Shown here piece by piece: positions 57,649 to 64,000 of a stretch of 64,000 bases of DNA; position 1 is the stretch's first letter; every line of letters begins with the position of its first letter. Below the pieces are notes generated by a model, which was not told where the DNA came from, did not search any database, and saw only the letters and a list, made by a program, of their open reading frames with translations. Source of the DNA: Liopterus haemorrhoidalis (Eukaryota; Arthropoda; Insecta; Coleoptera; Dytiscidae); assembly GCA_963971575.1 (NCBI GenBank), contig OZ020624.1, forward strand, positions 31,384,356 to 31,448,355. Reading direction: 5' to 3'. Made by a program: the position numbers and the translations under genes.

Positions 57649-60600
57649 TCACTTTCCCACAGGCCATTGATGTTTACGATCTGTTAATGGCACGTAAACT
57701 ACCCCCATTAAGGGTGTTCTTGTGACCGTTCCATCTGAATTTTTGTCTACTTGTAATAGTTGTTGATCTCCACCTTCTGGACCAACAGGGACTATTAATC
57801 GACCACCGAGTTTTAATTGGTCTACAAGCTGAAAATTTCGTTTTGTTAAATTTGTTTTAACATCGCTGTAAAAGCTAGAGCAGACGACTGGTTTTTATGG
57901 TCGCAATGTCGGAACAATTGAACATAACTGACAATAACTGAAGCGCCTCTAGTGAGATTTTGAGAAACTAACAGGTGGAGGATAATCGAGTTTGTTTACT
58001 GTTGTTTTCATAGCGAGTTTTTAAAAAATGTCTTTAAAATTGCAAGAAAAAATTAAATGCAACGTGAATTGTTGTGTTTATCTTTGCAATGCAAAAGTAG
58101 GTCGTGATAGAGACCTAAGTTTTCATCGTGTTCCGAAACGTGGCAAAAAAGCCTTATTACCTTCAATTATAAGAGGTTACTTGGGCACTGAGAAAACGGA
58201 AAATTTCATTTAACACAACCCTTATATTGAATAATAAATTAATTTCAATATTACATGAAGATACCATTAAACCTGTCAAAAATATCCTATCTGCGTCAGC
58301 CATGATGTACAATGCAGTGGCGCCTTTATCGGTAGTATCAGATGACAATAGTGCAGACGACCGACAGAAAACTACAAAACAGTAGTGGCTTTTGCCAAAA
58401 AAACAACGAAAAACATATTCAATTTTTCGTTACTATAATCAAAGCTATTTTTTATGTCGATACAAGGTGTTGACGGTCTTCTTATTTCTTTTTTATTGGT
58501 AAAAAGAAGGCGAAAACCCTTAAAACATCTTTGTAAAAGTTTTATAATAAAAGAGATACTAATTTTTTGGGGCTTTTCTGCCATAACCTTCCAAATATTT
58601 ATCCAATAAAAAAATTCATTTAGATAAAAGTTTTGTCTTCTTATTCTAAACAATATTTGTAATATAAGTTTTTGCTGTTAAGTTAATAATAAGGGAGTAA
58701 TTTAAATTTTTAATTTCCGCCATAACCCTCCAAATATTTATCCAATCAAAAAATTCCTCTAGATAAAAGTTTTGTCTTCTTATTCTAAACAATATTTGTA
58801 ATATAAGTTTTTGCTGTTAAGTTAATAATAAGGGAGTAATTTAAATTTTTAATTTCCGCCATAACCCTCCAAATATTTATCCAACCAAAAAATTCCTTTA
58901 GATAAAAGTTTTGTCTTCTTATTCTAAACAATATTTGTAATACAAGTTTTTGCTGTTAAGTTAATAATAAGGGAGTAATTTAAATTTTTAATTTCCGCCA
59001 TAACCCTCTAAATATTTATCAAAGCAAAAAATTCATTTAGATAAAAGTTTTGTCTTCTTATTCTAAACAATATTTGTAATATAAGTTTTTGCTGTTAAGT
59101 TAATAATAAGGGAGTAATTTAAATTTTTAATTTCCGCCATAACCCTCCAAATATTTATCCAATAAAAAAATTCATTTAGATAAAAGTTTTGTCTTCTTAT
59201 TCTTAACAATATTTGTAATATAAGTTTTTGCTGTTAAGTTAATAATAAGGGAGTAATTTAAATTTTTAATTTCCGCCATAACCCTCCAAATATTTATCCA
59301 ATCAAAAAAATCATTTAGATAAAAGTTTTGTCTTTTTATTCTTAACAATATTTGTAATGTAAGTTTTTGCTGTTAAGTTAATAATAAGGGAGTAATTTAA
59401 ATTTTTAATTTCCGCCATAACCCTCCAAATATTTATCCAATCAAAAAAATCATTTAGATAAAAGTTTTGTCTTCTTATTCTTAACAATATTTGTAATATA
59501 AGTTTTTGCTGTTAAGTTAATAATAAGGGAGTAATTTTAATTGTTGGGGGTTTCCGCCATAACTCTCCAAATATTTATCTCTAAAACTAATAAAAATAAA
59601 CACGGTATTTTTCTTTTTCGTTCCAAATGAAAAATATTTTTGTCGTTTTTATTCCTTGGACAAAAAACCAGTCGTCTGCGGTAGTTTTAAAAATTCTTAC
59701 CGCTTGGGGTAGTGTTGGTGCTGCAGCTCCTACATGTATAGCATTATACGGTCCATCTTCTGGAAATCCAAGTCTTCCATCTCCAACTGGAAAATCTTTC
59801 ATGTACCTACAGTAATATATCAGAAACTTACACACCTATTAGTTTAATTCTTCCAGTTTCCAAAAGTGATGGTTTATCATTTTTAATATTGCCCGTTGCA
59901 AATTCAATTAATTCTGGTATATGATCGATTCCAACTGCTCTTCCAGTATCTCCAACCATAAGGGCCATACAAACGGTTAAATAACCGCTTCCAGACCCAA
60001 CATCCAATGCTCGTTCACCTAAAATTAAAATCGTGTAATTCAAAAAAAGTCGGTAAATGCTTCGTATGCTACCACCATCTTAAATTAGAACTAGCCTGTA
60101 TGCTTATAATGGAGCATAATGTAACAGAAACGAGAAGGCGTGGCCGAAAGAGTGGGGAACCAATAGCAATCATTCCCGAAAGAGTGGGGAACCAATAGCA
60201 ATCATTCATGCATCTGTATTTGGCAGAGTAACATGCGTTTCAAACGGTAACCAGACAACTGGGGCCGTAAGACAATTCGGGCCGTTCACAATTGGGGCTT
60301 TTCACAACTGGGGCCATTAACAACTGGGGCGATGGACAATTCGGGCCGTTAAAAAATATTTTACTGGTTTGATTAAATATATTTTGGTGGGACATAGCGT
60401 AGTGCATTGTGTCGTCACTTCGTAATTTGCAAACTAGAGTTCGATTCCTGTCAATTTTAATTTGTTTTTTTTTGCATTTTTATTTTGTTTAAATTATTTT
60501 GTCAAAATTCTAGTTATATTTTGGTAAATGTTGCATTTAATTTTTAAAAGCGTAAATTTAATAACCAGGGAAGGGGAAAGGGAATTAGGGACGGGGGAAG

Positions 60601-61518
60601 TGTTGCAATTATTATTTAATTCTATGTTTGAATGTATACGAAATCAGAGGGCCGAGCTTATGATTTAAGCAACCAATGGAAGCAATAGGCGCAATTTTCA
60701 AAATCTTAATGAACCTTGATATATAAAAAAATAATACACATATTTAGAAACTTAAATAATGGTATTAGGCATTTGAATTAAAATTCATAAAAAAATATAT
60801 TGACATAAAATTTGTTTTGGCATCCCAAATAATCATCATTCAGTTACTAAATACCTGCAAAACCCTGAAATGTATGAAAATTCACACTTCGCATTTTTAC
60901 TCGCATTTTCATAAAATAAAAATGTACTGTGCTTAAATTAACCTGTTCGCTATTAGCATATTGATAGCTGAGTACTAGAGACAACAGCCATATTGCCTTG
61001 GAGCACAGCGCTTGCATCAGTAATGTCACTTCTCAATACGTTAACTTTCCGATATAAATTCACCCGTTACAAATAAAACAATTTTCTACGAACATATTAT
61101 TAATTTTATAACCGTTTACCTTTGGTAAGGTGTTCTCGAAGTAATTCTAGGGCATGAGCATGCATATGTGGTGCTGAAATGGTTACCCCGAACCCAATAC
61201 CCTGTGGAGCATCTGTATACGGATTAATTTTACAATATCTCCCTCGATCTGTCATTTGCATTGCGGCTTGAACCACATCGCTCTTAATAATACCATTTGC
61301 TGAAAAAAAAACAGAAATTACAAATGACAATACTTCACAAACCAGCTAAATTTGTTTTTATTTATAATAATTAGTGGGTGTGTAGCATTATTGTTATAAA
61401 TAAAGTACTGGCAATGAATTAAGTTTTATTTTGGCAACATAATTTTTAACCTAAAATACTTACTTCTAAGATTTCGAACCATTTCAGCATTTGTTTTTCC
61501 ATGAGATCTCCAAGCCAT
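57649..61518 (-). CDS. Pcmt: Protein-L-isoaspartate (D-aspartate) O-methyltransferase
   Basis: Five exons on the minus strand: 61464-61518, 61120-61299, 59836-60018, 59701-59786 and 57649-57828. They join in frame with GT..AG introns to 227 aa, the same length as the human enzyme. It transfers a methyl group from S-adenosylmethionine to isoaspartyl residues, starting repair of aged proteins in the cytosol. Motifs are [16 protein letters not shown] at the N-terminus, the conserved [19 protein letters not shown] segment in exon 2, the SAM-binding [10 protein letters not shown] (83-92), IVGDGR spanning the exon 3-4 junction, [11 protein letters not shown] in exon 4 and [15 protein letters not shown] in exon 5. 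The exon 3 donor is placed at GTGTGT so that IVGDG is restored. Its introns hold tandem repeats and TE fragments. It converges with CCT4. Confidence 0.96.
58028..58213 (+). pseudogene. THAP-like zinc-finger fragment inside Pcmt intron 4
   Basis: On the strand opposite Pcmt, a 61-codon frame reads [20 protein letters not shown], then RVPKRGKK. The CxxxC followed by LSFHRxPK matches the first half of THAP-type DNA-binding domains, found in P-element-like transposases and host THAP proteins. The downstream Cys-x2-His and AVPTIF-type tail are not present, so it is partial, or an exon whose partners I could not identify. Confidence 0.45.
58578..59585. repeat. 139-bp tandem array, seven units, in Pcmt intron 4
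   Basis: CCGCCATAACCCTCCAAATA starts recur at 58717, 58856, 58995, 59134, 59273 and 59412 with an exact 139-bp spacing. The array begins at a variant (CTGCCATAACC) at 58578 and ends with a partial unit at 59554. Each unit contains TTAGATAAAAGTTTTGTCTT, ACAATATTTGTAATATAAGT and TTAATAATAAGGGAGTAATT. Units are over 95% identical, so the array is young or homogenised. It ends about 115 bp before Pcmt exon 4 (59701-59786). Confidence 0.97.
60144..60209. repeat. 33-bp perfect direct duplication
   Basis: CGAAAGAGTGGGGAACCAAT followed by AGCAATCATTC is present twice in tandem (starts near 60145 and 60178), within Pcmt intron 2. Confidence 0.85.
60245..60352. repeat. ACAACTGGGGCC short-unit repeat, copy 2
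   Basis: GACAACTGGGGCCGTAAG, GACAATTCGGGCCGTTCAC and AACAACTGGGGCGATGG run in series, matching the array at 56896-57002 almost unit for unit. It lies immediately upstream of the SINE-like head at 60388, and may be part of the same repeat. Confidence 0.75.
60388..60450 (+). repeat. tRNA-like SINE head in Pcmt intron 2
   Basis: TAGCGTAGTGC (60395-60405) resembles Pol III box A and GAGTTCGATTCCT (60437-60449) box B, about 32 nt apart. Acceptor-stem pairing is poor and an A/T-rich body follows, so a tRNA-derived SINE or repeat head is more likely than a tRNA gene. Confidence 0.5.
60720..60905 (-). repeat. Dispersed copy of the 28.9-29.2-kb repeat in Pcmt intron 2
   Basis: CACATATTTAGAAACTTAAA, TAATGGTATTAGGCATTTGA and ACCCTGAAATGTATGAAAAT match, in inverted orientation, 28940-29175. 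A shorter relative of the GTGTGAAAATTCACACT core occurs at 55078-55096 after CCT4 exon 4. Confidence 0.75.
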
Positions 61519-61639
61519 TGTACTTAATAAATTTATGATAAATACTATGATACTGTGAAAGAAAATAAGAAAACAGATACAACAATAATAATAATGTAAA
61601 TTACGTCTATTGTAAGACAGTGCTACAAACATTACAAAA

Positions 61640-62745
61640 AAGACATACTGAATGCAATTTTGAAAAAATAAACAATTATTACCAAAAATTTATTAAAATA
61701 ACAACCTTTTGACAATTATTAACTTAAAAATGACATTAAATTTGAAGTTTATTCTTTTTTAAATAAAAACAAAACTTGACATAAAATTAATTTGCCTTTT
61801 TGATGTAATTTATAGCCAAAAATGCCTTTTTACCAAAATACAAAAACTGTCCGCCATCTTGTTAACACTTACACATTTGCCAAAAACTATAAATTTTCGT
61901 TTTTTTTCGTAGTTTTTTAAAACAAATGTATTAAAAAGAATTGAATATGGTATTTTACCTTATTTTTAGTCCCATTTTTGAAGGATGAATCGTTTTCACT
62001 TGTTCCGACGATATAAATTGTACAACCGTTTTGTTAATGCGTTTATATGGCAAACAAATGATAATTGATAAAAAAGAAATTAAAATGTGATTTAAAATAT
62101 ATAATGATAAAGAAAAGAAAAATTAAACTTGATAACTTATGGGTGACTATTAGTTTTTTGTTATCAATTGCTTTTAAAGTACGATAAAATTTTCCAATAA
62201 GCGCAACTGACCAGTTAGTTCATGATATTATCTTTAATTGCTTTTATTTTCCCACTCTTTACTAACTATTGAGAAGTGAGATAAACGGTGGCGACGTTGT
62301 TATCGAAGGAAATAAGATTAACAGCAATATTAATTAGCTGTTAATTTGTACATAGCTAACTGGTTAAATTAAACAAAATACGTTTTTATTTTATTAAAAT
62401 GGAAGTAAATATTTGACATTTTTAAATTTTTAAGCGCTTTACATGTATCGAACATATGTATAACAGAATCATTTCTCGAAAATTTGAACTTAATATTAAC
62501 AGTACCTGCATTTTTCTTAGGAAAAGTAAAAAAACTAAGATGCCTACCTTTGCCTTTTATTGAATGACAGGTAAAACAGTACAATTTGTTGTGCTTTTAT
62601 AGTTTTTCACAACTTCTGTCGATATTGAAACAAAAATTCAAAACTAATATATATACGTAATAAGTTTAAACTGTTTAAACCTTAGAGTTTTTTTAGCGCT
62701 GATTGAAATATTGAACATACATTATTTACAAATTTTACATAATAT
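61640..62745. other. Region upstream of Pcmt, no supported gene
   Basis: This is AT-rich and includes the presumed Pcmt promoter and 5' UTR just above 61518. A minus-strand frame at 62369-62584 begins MYCFTCHSIKGKGRHLSFFT followed by FPKK, vaguely like a THAP start (CxxC..LSFxxFPK), but it lacks the rest of the domain. Confidence 0.4.
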
Positions 62746-62752
62746 ATTAATT

Positions 62753-63118
62753 CAGCGTTTCCCAAAGTGTGGGTCGCGACCCGGCACCGGGTCGCAGAAA
62801 AATTTTGCCGGGTCGCGAAAAAAATTGTAAAAACACAAAAAAGATTTTTTTTTTACATATTATTACTTTTTACATATTATTTTTTTTTACGTCAGTTAAT
62901 CACTAGAATAGTGTGTATTAGTGCTCTTCATTACTATACTATATTCTTTATTACTATACTATACTCTTTATTACTATACTATACTCTTTATTACTATAAA
63001 GCTACTGCTTTAAAATAAAATTTGTTTTGTAAATAAATGTTTTTTTTTCATAAGGTGGGTCGCGAAAAATTTTAAAACCTCGTACCGGGTCGCGGTGAAT
63101 AAAGTTTGGGAACCACTG
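62753..63118. mobile_element. hAT MITE with perfect 8-bp duplication
   Basis: The left end CAGCGTTTCCCAAAGTGTGG and right end AAGTTTGGGAACCACTG are inverted repeats. TATTAATT is duplicated exactly at 62745-62752 and 63119-63126. Subterminal GGGTCGCGA/CCGGGTCGC words occur at both ends. The 366-bp interior is non-coding and includes a 20-bp tandem repeat, TTACTATACTATACTCTTTA, three times from 62931. Confidence 0.93.
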
Positions 63119-63237
63119 TATTAATTCATACATATTAGGAAAGAAATACTTTTCATAACAGCATTCATCACTTTTTATGGTATTATTTTATTATTTTACA
63201 GTCAAAATCTGTTAATTTTTTACCTGCGAGACATTTA

Positions 63238-63330
63238 AATGTTTATGCGGGACGCGGGACAAAACAATCTTGTGCGGGACTGTCCCACATATTGCGGGAC
63301 GTCTGGTATCCTGTCCTAGATGGCACGAGA
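63238..63330. repeat. GCGGGAC-rich transposon-end fragment
   Basis: TGCGGGACGCGGGAC, GTGCGGGACTGTCCCAC and TTGCGGGACGTCTGGTATCC recur within 90 bp. The TGCGGGACG word also precedes the minisatellite at 57036, and CTGGTNNCC matches the GGTGACCA / CTGACCAGACG ends of that family. Confidence 0.45.
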
Positions 63331-64000
63331 TGAAATTTTGAGACAAACAGAATAAAATATTTTTGTGAAAATTTTGAAATGTTTGTAAAATCCTATCTCG
63401 AAAACGGTAAAAGATAAAGACCTGCGATTTCATTTTTTAGAATTATCGTTGTTCTTTTAGCTTGTAAAAAAATTAGGGCCATACGAGCTGGTCCTATTTT
63501 TTATTTAAATCGTTTTGAAATAGGTGAATTTTACAAAAAATTTGATATTCGTGTGACTGTATCTTAAAAACTATAATAGATAAAGACCTGCGGTTGGAAT
63601 TTTTGTAATCCTGATGTCCTAAAAGGCCTTAGATAACATTTTGAAGAAAAAAATTTTTTTTGAAAAATTTGGATTTTTAATTTTTTTTTTCGAAATTTAA
63701 AAAAATTCTATCTTGAAAACGATAAAAGATATGGACATGCGGTTTAAATTTTTGAAATCCTTGTGCCTTGTTTAGTCTAGAAAAAAAATAAGGCCTTAAA
63801 TACCCAATTTTTTGAATTGATATGACTGGTTAAGCAAAATCCTTGAAAATGGCCAAAAATCGAAAAAATCGTAAGGGGTACCCCTTACGTTTTTTTCGAT
63901 TTTTGGCCATTTTTAAGGGTTTTGTTTGACGATTCGTATTTATGGTAAAAGTTGGGTTATTAAGGCCCCAATTTTTTTTTAGACTAAACAATATACGAAG
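63330..64000. repeat. Satellite-like block D with a palindromic centre
   Basis: The same motifs as blocks A-C appear here, first in inverted orientation (TATCTCGAAAACGGTAAAAG, AGACCTGCGATTTCA). After a perfect palindrome, CGTAAGGGGTACCCCTTACG (63870-63889), they continue in forward orientation (TTTTTGGCCATTTTTAAGGG, TTAAGGCCCCAATTTTTT). Symmetry extends about 45 bp each side and probably beyond. The block runs off the end of the window. Confidence 0.8.

Overview
This window is AT-rich, repeat-dense insect nuclear DNA. The genes have short spliceosomal introns, and the transposon families (mariner, Harbinger, hAT, piggyBac-like, LINE, LTR) are typical of insects with large genomes such as beetles. 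The exact species cannot be told from the sequence.

Only about 11.5 kb near the right end (50,077 to 61,518) carries intact host genes. I could join all three exon by exon: FCF1 (+; 2 exons; 203 aa), a small-subunit rRNA-processing PIN nuclease; CCT4 (+; 6 exons; 534 aa), the delta subunit of the cytosolic TRiC/CCT chaperonin; and Pcmt (-; 5 exons; 227 aa), protein-L-isoaspartate O-methyltransferase. CCT4 and Pcmt converge, with stops about 1 kb apart. All three are housekeeping genes, and nothing suggests a shared pathway.

The left 50 kb has no convincing host gene. 0-5 kb: nested TIR elements, a mariner-derived foldback element, piggyBac-like ends and a LINE reverse-transcriptase (RT) relic. 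7-9 kb: RT fragments and a mariner relic. 12-18 kb: three related LTRs (two complete solo LTRs) next to ATAT target sites, a block of satellite-like sequence, and a mariner copy. 21-25 kb: LINE RT, DUF4817-like and Harbinger relics. 27-30.5 kb: a 2-kb element with inverted ends and a nearly intact mariner with TA target duplication. 31-41 kb: mostly LINE fragments (RT, RNase H, C-terminal zinc-knuckle tails) plus two copies of a repeat-borne gene of unknown function. 42-48 kb: a second, internally deleted mariner copy, a nested minisatellite element, a 1.37-kb hAT-type element with perfect 8-bp duplication, and mariner scraps.

The gene-bearing right end has its own repeats: a TA-flanked MITE 116 bp upstream of FCF1, satellite-like blocks on both sides of FCF1, a seven-copy 139-bp tandem array inside a Pcmt intron, a 40-bp minisatellite between CCT4 and Pcmt, and a hAT MITE with perfect 8-bp duplication. 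I found no CRISPR array, rRNA, convincing functional tRNA or evident novel multi-gene system. The most unusual signals are structural: foldbacks, head-to-head fragments, tandem arrays and repeat families shared between loci.
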